Shown here: piece by piece, positions 41,771 to 51,347 of the stretch
How positions within the stretch are numbered: position 1 is the first letter of the stretch
How the letters are laid out: the number at the start of each line of letters is the position of its first letter
From: Mantamonas sphyraenae
Lineage: Eukaryota; CRuMs; Mantamonadidae
DNA length: 64,000 nucleotides
Assembly: GCA_026936335.1 (NCBI GenBank)
Contig: JAPMXV010000053.1
Location: 186,001-250,000 of the forward strand
Reading direction: 5' to 3'
The notes under the pieces: generated by a model
Told to the model about the DNA's origin: nothing
Seen by the model: the letters and a program-made list of their open reading frames with translations, nothing else
Database searches by the model: none
Translations under genes and position numbers: made by a program

Positions 41771-44700
41771 ATTGTCCCGCGCCTGAGTCCGATCCGCTGC
41801 CCGATTCCCACTCCACTCGCGCGTGCGGCGTTGGAGGACCGTGAAAACAGCGACGATCCGTGGGTTCCCCTTCCCCTTCCACCTCCACCGAACAGAGATG
41901 CCCCCTTCTCAGCTGACGTGCGCCCGCCCCATCGAGAGGACAAACTCGCCGATCTGGCCTTCAGTGAAGCCCACATGTCATCATGATCCTCTGCCAACCA
42001 CCGCATCACCCTCTCCAACACCTCTTCGGGCATCGTCACCCACCCTTCCCACCCTCCCTCCTCCACATACTCCTCCATCCCACCTGCCTCAAACATCACC
42101 TCCCTCTCCTCACTGTTCATGCACACTACTGTCTCGATCTGCTTGTCCAGCCCCCCTGGGAACAGATGATGGTGTGCCTTTGCCCATGGGATCAATGCAC
42201 GCTGCACTTGCTCTCCATACCCGTGGTCCCGCGCCCACATCGCAGCTGCTGAATCTGATGAATACATGTTTGTCTTGATCCACGTCTCATCAAAGCCCAA
42301 GGCAATCAATTCCTCGTACATGTGGATGCGATTCGCCACAAGCACCGCCCTGTTCACCCGGTCCTTGTCCTCCAGGTACTCTGCAGCACAGGACATGTCC
42401 GTGCCCATCTCAAGCATGGTACGCACCGAAAGCTCAAAGTTCCTTTGCAAAGCATGTTTCAAGCCGTCCATGCCGGAAGGGGATCGGTGCAGCGGGTCCG
42501 CTCCGCAGCGCAGCAGTTTCGTCATTGATTGGTCGTCCTTCACCTGTGTCAGGACCACCCTTGAGTCCCGTTCGACGGGTGCTTTGTACTCCACATTGAC
42601 AAAAGCATCCGCGCCAGCGCGCAGCATTCTGTCAAGCAGTGATTGGTCTTGCAGCCCAACTGCCAAAGCAAAGCTCCACACCCTGAACAGAGCAATTGTG
42701 TCGTCCAAACGCACGCCATGGTCCAAGAGCAGCATTACAACCTTGCTGTTGTTGTAGGCCCACATGGCTGCGCAGAGTGGACTACGCTGAAATCGGTCCG
42801 CCGTGTCCTCTGTCTCCAGTGCCTGTGTGTCTGCACCCGCGTCCAGCAGGAGTTGGACGAGTGGCACGTTTCTTTTCAGGACGGCTACGTGGAGAGCTGT
42901 TGTCCCAAACTCCTCGTTTGCCAGGTTCACATCAGCCCCGAACGCAAGCAGCGTTTCGATTGCTGCCATCCCTTCCAGTCGCCCATCGACCAGCTCCTGA
43001 TCATCTTCGGCCAAGTGGTCGATCAAAACCACGAGCAGCGGGCTTCCATCTGCAAACTTCCCGTTTGGATCCATGCCACGTTCCAGCAGAGTGCTCAGCA
43101 ACGTTCCGTCGTTCCCCAACAGGTGGCGAGCCACGTCTGCACGTGACCTCCTGCGTGCATCCAAGTTCCTTCCAGAGCCCGCCACAAATGGGTTGGCTCC
43201 ATGTTGGAGCAGTGTCTCGAGCAGACCGCGCGTGCGTCTGAATTGACGACCGAGGACCAGACCCTCCAACGGCGTTCGGCCTTTGCTGTCCAGCGCATTT
43301 GGATTTGCACCTGCGCCCAGCAATTCCACAAGAACATCTACGTGGCCATTTGTCACTGCCAGATGCACAGGCGACAATGCGTCGACGTTCTCAATTGAAT
43401 TGACGTTGTCGCCAGCGCCTGCATCCAACAGCGCCCGCACATTCTCCACCGGTCCAAACGACGCTGCATAGTGCAGCGGCAAGAACCCCTGCCCATTCAC
43501 CACGTGCACATCAGCACCCGCTGCCAGCAGAAGCCTCACAGACTCCACGTGTTTCTCCACCAGCGCTGGTATCAGCGGCGTGTCCCCATGCTTGCTCACC
43601 GCATTCACATCCACATCTGCACGTTCCATCAGCCACATCAGACATGCGTACGACCCCTTGCTTGCGTGGTGTGCCATCGTCTGTCCCGCCTCTGTCACGT
43701 GTGTCAGACTCGCCCCTGCCTCGTGCAGCATCTCCACACACTCCAAGTGGCCGTTGCGCATCGCACATCCCATGGCAGACATGTTGCTGTCGTTCCTCCA
43801 GTCTGCCTTTGCCCCCGCATCCAACAGCACCCTCAACGTCTCCACAGCTCCCGCGTCCGCTGCATACATGACCAGTGAGTCACCTCCATCCAGTCGCCTG
43901 TTCACATCTGCCGCCCCAGCTTCAATCAGCACTGCCACCATCTCTGCATCGTTCGTCTGCACTGCCACCAACTCCAACGGTGCCACGCCCTCCGATGAAC
44001 GCTTTGTGATGCACCCATGGCCCAACAGACACTTCACTATGTCTGTGTGGCCCATGTGCACCGCATGCTCCACTGCACGCATGCCCAGGTCGCTGGCGTT
44101 CACGTCGGCGCCGTGCTCAAGCAGAAGCTGCACCAGCTCGGTCTCGCCAGCCACCACAGCTCCCACCAGCAGCCTCCCCATCTCCTCAATGTCCACCATC
44201 ATCCTGCTGCAGCATGGACACGGCTGCGGCAATGTTGCGGGCGGTGATGGCGTTTGTCAAGGAAAGCTCAGCTTTCGCGTGGACAGCCTCCTGGGCAGCT
44301 GCCAGCATGGCCTGGACAAACTCTGTGTCCATGTTCTTGCTTGCGTACGGTACCACACACGCCCAATCACCATTTGAAACCTTGTCAAACTCCCTTGGAT
44401 CACCCTGTCTCTCGCCCCCCCAGTTCCCGTGGTGAACCTGGGCTTGCCTGAACGGTGCCAGGACGACTGTGGAAGACACGGGCGCCAAACTGCGCTCCAG
44501 CATCGACTCAAAGGCATCGTCGGATATGACGGTGAACACAGGCACAACGACACACGCAAACATGGCAGCACAGGGAGGCAGCCTGGTTGTGCGCTCGTGA
44601 ATCCGTGCCTGCGTCCCTTCCATCAACCACAAACGCACCTCTCCAACCGTCCACACCTGGAAATACATTTGATCGACGGCTCCTTGTTGTCTCCGCTTTG

Positions 44701-44872
44701 GTTTCCTGTCTGCTTTTGTGAACAGGATTTTTTGGCTGGGATTCTGGGGAACATACTCGACACAGACCTGCTCCTTCGTGCCCAGTTCCGCAAGGGTCTC
44801 CTCCAGTGTCACCCATTGGGATGCTCCTATAGCGTTCACTCTCTGGAGGAGGATGTTGACTCGCGAAGTCAT
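41731..44872 (-). pseudogene. Ankyrin-repeat paralogue B, 2-nt frameshift
   Basis: Runs from MTSRVNILLQ at 44872, 20 bp below the stop of paralogue C, to the TGA at 41731. The first frame codes the shared N-terminal domain (MYFQVWTVGEVRLWLMEG, FACVVVPVFTVIS, VVLAPFRQAQ) and then stops just after SMLQQDD. The second frame resumes at MVDIEEMGRLL, with ankyrin repeats and the C-terminal HHLFPGGLDKQIETVVCMNS and TMPEEVLERVMRWLA. Compared with paralogue A, two bases (AT) are missing near 44198-44200. The span plus those two bases equals 1048 codons exactly, so only this lesion breaks it. Possible readings: a young pseudogene, an allele, a sequencing error, or a short protein starting at the ATG next to the lesion. 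There is no other in-frame stop. Confidence 0.8.
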
Positions 44873-44892
44873 GAAAAGCCACAAGGTTGGCT

Positions 44893-47765
44893 TCACCGGC
44901 GCCGCTTCTTCCCACCCCCTTTTGCGAACGGTTGCTGCGCATGTCCATCCCTGGTTGTCCTCAATGTAGCACGTACCTTGGTTCGGCGTGAACGTTTGCC
45001 CTTCCAGATGCTGCTGTCCACATCCGAGGCGAACCAGCGCACAACTCGCCACAGCACCTCGTCGGGCAATGTCCACCATTCCCGGGTCGCTTCGTACTCG
45101 TCCATGCTCCCAGCGTCGAACATCACATCGCGTTCCTCCCAATTCATCACCAACATCGTTTGCACAGGCTCATCCATCGTCCTCGGAAAAAGCCAATGGT
45201 GCCGTGGCTCCCAGTCGATCACAGAAGGGCCATCTTCTGCACGCGCCGGGTACATGTGTGAGGCAATCCAATCGTCCGTGCCACCCTTGAGAGAAACCTT
45301 GTCATAGGTGTGCACACCAAGCCCTGCCAAGAGAGCGCGTGTGCACTCCCTCTCAGTCAGCACATCTCGCTGCATGGGGTGCACTCCCATCGACCTCAAC
45401 GTACGCACGACGCGCTCGTGATTGTTTGCTAAAGCACGATCACAGGCGTTTCGCCCTTTCCGGTCGCGTCGCCTGGCATCGGCACCAAACTCAAGCAGCA
45501 GCAGCACTGCGTCCTCGCTCTCCTCCAGGTGCTCCAGTGGCATACGAGACTGTCTCTTGAAGTCAGAAAAGGGTGTGTCCAACACCTGTGACGCACCCGC
45601 CTCCAACAGCATTCGGAGAGTCTCCGAGCTCATGTCGGCGATTTCGACTGCGATGCACCGCCAAAGCTTGGCCAGATCCTCAGACTTGCCACCTCTGGGC
45701 AAACCAACATCGAAAGTGACGCCGTGGTTGACAAACTCCATCACAGTCGGCATGGAGCGTTTGGAAATTGCCTTGGACAACGCTGTTGTTTTCCCGGATC
45801 CGCCACGAAGCGGATGATGAATGCTCCATCCGAGGATCTCTGGGTCTGCGCCTGCTTCCAAAAGGACACGCACGGTGAATGGATGGGCAAGATGTGCCGC
45901 GATGAACAGCGCCGTCCGCAACGTCCCCTCCTGCTGCACGTTGACATCCACCCCGGCATCCACGACCGCTTGCACAGCGTTCAACGTCGCTCTGGACTCT
46001 TCGCGTGTGCTCACCACCAAATGAAGAAGCGTGCTTCCTTGGGGAGTGCGAGCATCGTGCAAGTTCGTCCCCAGTCCCAGCAGCACGTCAAACTGTTCCT
46101 CAGCGATCATCTGCTCGATCACAGCCATCATGTCCTCCTCCCTGTCCATCAAGAACAGATTGGCACCGGATCGAAGCAGTAGCGCAATCATTTGTGTGTG
46201 CTTGTTTCTTGCGGCGATGGAGAGCGGGTGCCCCCGGCTGCATCTGGTGTTGACCAAGTCGTGATCACCCCCACCAGCGTCAAGCAACGCCTCCACCAAA
46301 GCGATCGTGCCGTACTCAACAGCTGCGTGCAACGGGAGCACACTCTCGTTGGTGCCGATCCTTGCATCTGCGCCGAGCTTGAGCAAGAGGACCGCACAGT
46401 CCTCTGTTTCCTTTGTGCCGCATGCCAGGAACAAGGGTGTGATTCCGCTCTGATTCTGGGCGTTGAGGTCCCACGATGAATGCTCCATCAACCACTCGAT
46501 CGATTGCGTTTTCCCCACGGCTGCTTCGTGCAACAGGGTCGACCCGTCGCCACCAATCCATCCCAGGTCTGCACCCTCTTCAACCAAGCGCGAAGCATGC
46601 AGCGTGCATCCATTCTTCAACAGGGCACGCAGAGCCGTTGTGTGATCGCTCTCTTTGCAGATGCGATCGAGCAAAAAGCGCGTCACTTGTGTCGAGCCTG
46701 CTTCCGCCGCAAACCACAGCATCTGCTTCCCATTCATCACGTTATCTTGCAAACCGAGCCCATGAGACAGAAAAACCTGCACGAGTTCAACAGAGTCGTT
46801 GCGGCAGGCCACAACGGGGGCACAGAACAGTTTTCGACCCTCATCATCATCGCTCAACAGCCTCGTGTTCTGCTGCCGCTGGAGCATCCACGCACGATGC
46901 TCAAGCAACACGTGAACACAATCCACATTTTCCGCGTACGTGGCATGCACAAGCAAGGGCAAGCCAGCAACACCGGTGGCCGCCTTTGCCCCAGCCTCCA
47001 GAAGTACCTGCACCATCTCTGCGTCGCCCTTGAGAACAGAAACTGTAAGGGCAGCCTCCAAATTCCATGGTGGGCCTTCCGACTCGTACAGCGCCTCGAT
47101 CAACTCCGAGACCCCTCCACACGCGGCGATTTGTCCCAGTGTCGGATTCGCTCTGCTCTCAAGGACGCCAATCGCAGTATCCAACGCCTGTCTTATGTAC
47201 TCTTCCTCAGAAACTGTGCCGTTGTACACATTGGCACATGTCCAGAGGCCCCTTTGCACTTCATGGATGCTTTGCAGAGTCTTTTGTCTTCCAGCCCGCT
47301 TTCCTGACTGCTCGTCTTCCACAACAGGGGCCAGAATGACTGTGCTAACCCGGGTGTCCAGAATGCGATTGTATTCGGACGAGTTGGTGAGTTCGCGTAA
47401 CGCGAATACCGTGCAGGCAAAGATGGGAGGCGCGCGGAAACGATCCACGAGTCGACTGCCCTCTCGAGCCACCTCGTGCTGCATGATCCACACACGCAGG
47501 TCGTCACCCACAGTCCACACAAGGTATGGCACATCCAGAACGATCTGAGGATACGCTGAGGCTGCGCCTCTGGGAGACAATGGCATGCCGTGCAGCACCT
47601 GGGTTTCCTTGTGGCTAGCCATCGAGTCCAGAACTGCCCAAGACACCCCGTGTCAGCGCACGGTTTCCCCCTGCACAGTTCCACACCCACTCACTCACTA
47701 GACTCGATGTCACCCTTCGACTTTGCCGACACGGAGGCGTAGTCGAAGAGGACGTTCCGAACCAT
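44893..47765 (-). CDS. Ankyrin-repeat paralogue C
   Basis: Two exons, 47699-47765 and 44893-47633, join through a 65-nt intron (gtgagt...ttgggcag) to 935 aa. The small first exon codes MVRNVLFDYASVSAKSKGD. If it is not used, translation would begin at the ATG at 47622. The N-terminal domain is shared with the array (YLVWTVGDDLRVWIMQHE, FACTVFALREL, VSTVILAPVVEDEQS). About 15 ankyrin repeats follow. The end carries HHWLFPRTMDEPVQTMLVMN and WWTLPDEVLWRVVRWFA, then a basic tail (KGKRSRRTK, KGGGKKRRR). It is the most diverged member next to D. Its stop is 20 bp from the B start and its start is 34 bp below the D stop. Confidence 0.8.
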
Positions 47766-47799
47766 TTTCACTGCCTCTGTCTGCGCCACACACATTCAT

Positions 47800-50691
47800 T
47801 CACCTCACATGGTCCTTGTCCACCGCCAACCACCGCATCACCCTCTCCAACACCTCGTCGGGCATCGTCCACCACTCTGCACTCGCTTCGTACGCCTCCA
47901 TCCCACCCGCCTCAAACATCACCTCCCTCTCCTCCATGTTCATGGCAAGCACTGTCTCGATCTGCGTGTCCAGCCACGATGGGAACAGAGTGTGCAATTC
48001 TTCCTGCCAGTCAAGCAGTGCCCGGTCGGCCGCAACTTCGCCGTACGCCAGTGGAACGTCCTCCCCGTACATGTTTTCCCTCAACCATTCGTCGGTGATC
48101 CTCCAAGCAAGTGCATCCTCGTATGTCGTCAGACCCTGGGCCACACGTGCAGCGCGACACATCAACGTGCCCTTGTGCAGGGCAAGCGTCGAAGACGCGT
48201 CCAATCCTCGCTCGACAAGCATGCGAGCAACCATGGAATGATTGTTCTTCACAGCCACATGCATCATCGTCACATCCACGCCACGTCGTTTCACCACCCC
48301 GTTGACATCCGCGCCGTGTCTCAGCAGAATCACTGCACTTCCCTCGCCCAGCTTTTCAAACAGATCCACCATGCTCAGAGGCCGTTGAGCCTCGTGCCCT
48401 TCGCACATCGGCATGTGCAGTGTCTCGTGTGCACCAGCCTCCAGCAGCATGCACAAGAGATCCAGATCTGTTGTGCGCAGAGCTCCCCACACAAGCCGCG
48501 TGGGCGTGTCTTCATCCACCCGTGCGCCATGCTCGATCAACGACCGCAGGATGTCTCCCAGCACAAAGCCGGGCTTGATGGCCACCATCTTCAAATGGGG
48601 CTTTCCGAGAACGTGCACAAGAGGTGACAGCACATCCTCCCGACCCTGCCTCCGCCCGGGACGGCTCGCATCCGCACCTGCCTCCAACAGGGCCTGCACA
48701 CAATCGCTGCTCTGTGCATCAATGGCCTCAATCAACGGCGTCGTCTCTCCCTCTGGCGTCCACCCCTCCACATCGGCACCGGCCTCCAGGAGCGCCCGCA
48801 CAGCCGCCACAGAGTTTCTGCGAGCTGCAACGTGCAGTGGCGTGCCTGGTGCCAATTTCCACGACGACACTGCGTTCACATGAGCGCCTGCGTCCACGAG
48901 CAAGCGGACACACTCCATTTGGTCCGCCGTGTCCAACGGTCCTGCCGCAGACATGCACATGTGCAGCACGGTCTCACCATCCTCGTTTGTGCCATGCACG
49001 TCCAACGTGCCTGCATCCAGCAGTTGTTTCAACACGTCTGCCTTGCGCAGTTGCGTCCCAAGAATCTTCGTCCGGCCGTTTTGCGAGCTCACACGCAGAG
49101 GATCCGCCCCGGCCTGCAACAGCTCAAGCACAATGTCTGGCCATTTGCTTTCCGCCGCCTGTGACAGCGGCGTCACAGGGTCCTCCTCCTGGGACATGTC
49201 CACGGCTTCCAGCATCCCATTCTCACCCGCACCATGTGCAAGCAGCAAGCGGATCTTCTCCACGGGCCCATACCCTGCAGCAAGGTGCAACGGCGTCATG
49301 CCGGACTTACTCACGGACACTGCGTCGGCTCCTGCATCCAGCAATGCTTTGAGGAGGCCCACGTCTGTCTTTTGGCACGCAAACGCCACGGGGCCATCGC
49401 CGTTGCTCGTGAGGGCATGAACATCCACCACGTTTTGCTCCAACACCCACTGCAAACACTCCAAGGTGCCCACAGCGCAAATGTGGATGGCATTTTGGCG
49501 CGAAAGCGTCTCTCTCGCGAGATCCGCTCCAGCTTCGTACAGCAGCTGGGCACAGCGCAGATTCCCACGACGCAATGCACTGCACAAAGCGCTCACACGG
49601 CCGGGATTGGATGGCTCCAATGCAGCACCGGCCTCCAGCAGCCAGCACAGACTCTTCTCAGCCCCTTCGTACGCCGCCCACGCAAGCATGCCGTCCTCCT
49701 TCACCTCCATATTGGCCACATCCAACCCACTGGCCTCTTGAAGCACCTGCAGCATCTCAGGCATGTCATGCGTGCAAGCATGCCGCACAGCATCTCGGAT
49801 CACGTCCGCATCGCACCCTGCTTCAACGAGCACACGCACACACGCGCCGTGTCGTCCATTCACAGCATGCTTCAGCACAAAGATGCCACAGTGCTTCGCG
49901 AATGGCTTCGCTCCAGCACCGAGAAGGCTGGCGCAAATATCGGCATCTCCGATCACCGCGGCCATTCCCAGCAATTGATTCAGCTCGTGCCCTTCCTCCT
50001 CGCCCAGTGGCTTCTCACCCTCCGAACTTTTCTTGGACTGTGCACGTTCAGCCAGAAGAGTGGCCACAGAAGCTGCATCTCTGGCCGTCACGGCGTGTTG
50101 CAACGATCGTGCGCTCCGTTCGTTCACCATCGCCTTTGCAGTGAGCACCATGGAGTGCACATACTCCACATCTCCCCAAACCCCCGCATACGGGGCACTG
50201 CAGCCCCATGTGCCCTCCTGCACCTGTGCAAGCTCACACAAATCTGCTCGCACTTTCGTGTTCCTGGTCTCCTCCAACGGCGCAAGCATGACGTTTGGAA
50301 ACAAAGATGCCAATCGCTCATCGATCACGTTGCCCACATCTTGGAACGGCACCAGACGCATGGAGGGCACCAAAACGGCGGCAAACCCAAAGTTGTCCTT
50401 CTGCTCGGTTGGGCCGTGCTTGGTCCACAACGACACATTGTATGATTTGTTTGTGCAGCACCACACACGCACACCGTGCAATGAAACCACGCGAAAGGGC
50501 ACTGTGGTCTTTTTGGACCCCTCTTTTCTGAGAAGCTCGTGGTCCTCCACAGGCTGCTCTGCCGCCTCTTCCAGCGTTTTTCGCACCTCTTCAATCCCAC
50601 CTCCGGTGACATTCGTCAAATGCACCAACAGAACATTGGGGCAGCGTTCGGATGACTGGAAATTGCTCATGAGCTGGGTCGAGCCGCGCAT
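47800..50691 (-). CDS. Ankyrin-repeat paralogue D
   Basis: Single exon, 963 aa, first gene of the array. The N-terminal domain fits the other members (VRVWCCTNKSYNVSLWTKHG, FAAVLVPSMRLVPF, MLAPLEETRN, SAPYAGVWGDVEYVHSMVL). Some 16 ankyrin repeats follow, such as SGMTPLHLAAGYGPVEKIRL. The C-terminal block is LHTLFPSWLDTQIETVLAMN and WWTMPDEVLERVMRWLAVDK, and it ends three residues later without the extra tails of A, B and C. D therefore shows the minimal form of the family. The start at 50691 gives MRGSTQLMSN; the ATG at 50670 (MSNFQSSERC) is also possible. Only 42 bp separate it from the divergent cytochrome b5 gene. Confidence 0.83.
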   Translation of the reverse strand: MRGSTQLMSNFQSSERCPNVLLVHLTNVTGGGIEEVRKTLEEAAEQPVEDHELLRKEGSKKTTVPFRVVSLHGVRVWCCTNKSYNVSLWTKHGPTEQKDNFGFAAVLVPSMRLVPFQDVGNVIDERLASLFPNVMLAPLEETRNTKVRADLCELAQVQEGTWGCSAPYAGVWGDVEYVHSMVLTAKAMVNERSARSLQHAVTARDAASVATLLAERAQSKKSSEGEKPLGEEEGHELNQLLGMAAVIGDADICASLLGAGAKPFAKHCGIFVLKHAVNGRHGACVRVLVEAGCDADVIRDAVRHACTHDMPEMLQVLQEASGLDVANMEVKEDGMLAWAAYEGAEKSLCWLLEAGAALEPSNPGRVSALCSALRRGNLRCAQLLYEAGADLARETLSRQNAIHICAVGTLECLQWVLEQNVVDVHALTSNGDGPVAFACQKTDVGLLKALLDAGADAVSVSKSGMTPLHLAAGYGPVEKIRLLLAHGAGENGMLEAVDMSQEEDPVTPLSQAAESKWPDIVLELLQAGADPLRVSSQNGRTKILGTQLRKADVLKQLLDAGTLDVHGTNEDGETVLHMCMSAAGPLDTADQMECVRLLVDAGAHVNAVSSWKLAPGTPLHVAARRNSVAAVRALLEAGADVEGWTPEGETTPLIEAIDAQSSDCVQALLEAGADASRPGRRQGREDVLSPLVHVLGKPHLKMVAIKPGFVLGDILRSLIEHGARVDEDTPTRLVWGALRTTDLDLLCMLLEAGAHETLHMPMCEGHEAQRPLSMVDLFEKLGEGSAVILLRHGADVNGVVKRRGVDVTMMHVAVKNNHSMVARMLVERGLDASSTLALHKGTLMCRAARVAQGLTTYEDALAWRITDEWLRENMYGEDVPLAYGEVAADRALLDWQEELHTLFPSWLDTQIETVLAMNMEEREVMFEAGGMEAYEASAEWWTMPDEVLERVMRWLAVDKDHVR

Positions 50692-50733
50692 CGTCGCCCA
50701 CCCTTTCTCTTTTTCGTGGTCATTGCCTCCCGC

Positions 50734-51204
50734 ATGAACAAGCGCCGTCTTAGCGAGGCATCAGCGGTCATCTTCTTCCTGGTGATGCAGGCAGTGACCA
50801 CATATCTTCTGGTGGCCTGGTTGTTCCCCTCGGTGGTGGCCACGGCATCGTCGTCCGCCGCGTCGGCCTCCGCCGCCGACGACGACACACTGCCCACTGA
50901 CGGCCGCCACACTCCATGGCCACAATACTCGCTGGCTCAAATCAAAGCCAACCACAGTCTGATGATCATCAACGGCGCCGTCCTCGACGTGGGGGCCTTT
51001 GCCAGGGAACATCCAGGCGGCAGCAACGTCATTCGCCACTGGGCCAGCAAGGCCAAAGATGCAGGCTTCTACTTTGAACAACAGGGACACTCGCACCAAG
51101 CAGTCCAGTTCATGCACACCCTCCAGGTTGGTGTAGTCGACCAACAGGGCATGGTGAAGCTGCGAGCCAAACGAGCCAAGTTGGAAGCCATGCATGGCCA
51201 ATGA
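50734..51204 (+). CDS. Membrane-anchored cytochrome b5-domain protein
   Basis: A 156-aa single-exon protein. Residues ~10-38 are a hydrophobic anchor (AVIFFLVMQAVTTYLLVAWL), then an Ala/Ser/Asp linker. A cytochrome b5 haem-binding domain spans ~65-140. The first axial histidine is His93 in EHPGGSNVI and the second is His119 in QGHSHQAV, matching the family HPGG and GHS..A motifs. The N-terminal anchor is the reverse of ordinary microsomal cytochrome b5, which has a C-terminal tail anchor, so the haem domain may face another compartment or serve a membrane redox partner. The lysine-rich C-terminus (KLRAKRAKLEAMHGQ) is not typical. It stands alone, with no fused desaturase or reductase. Confidence 0.88.
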   Translation: MNKRRLSEASAVIFFLVMQAVTTYLLVAWLFPSVVATASSSAASASAADDDTLPTDGRHTPWPQYSLAQIKANHSLMIINGAVLDVGAFAREHPGGSNVIRHWASKAKDAGFYFEQQGHSHQAVQFMHTLQVGVVDQQGMVKLRAKRAKLEAMHGQ

Positions 51205-51347
51205 CAATGAAGCCACACACACACACACACACACAACCCATCCATGCGCTGCCAAACCCATCCATTCATCCATCTGTCCATCCATCCCATGCTCCCTTCC
51301 ATGCTCTTGCCACCCTGCTCGTCCGCACCCAAAACAAACCCGTCAAG

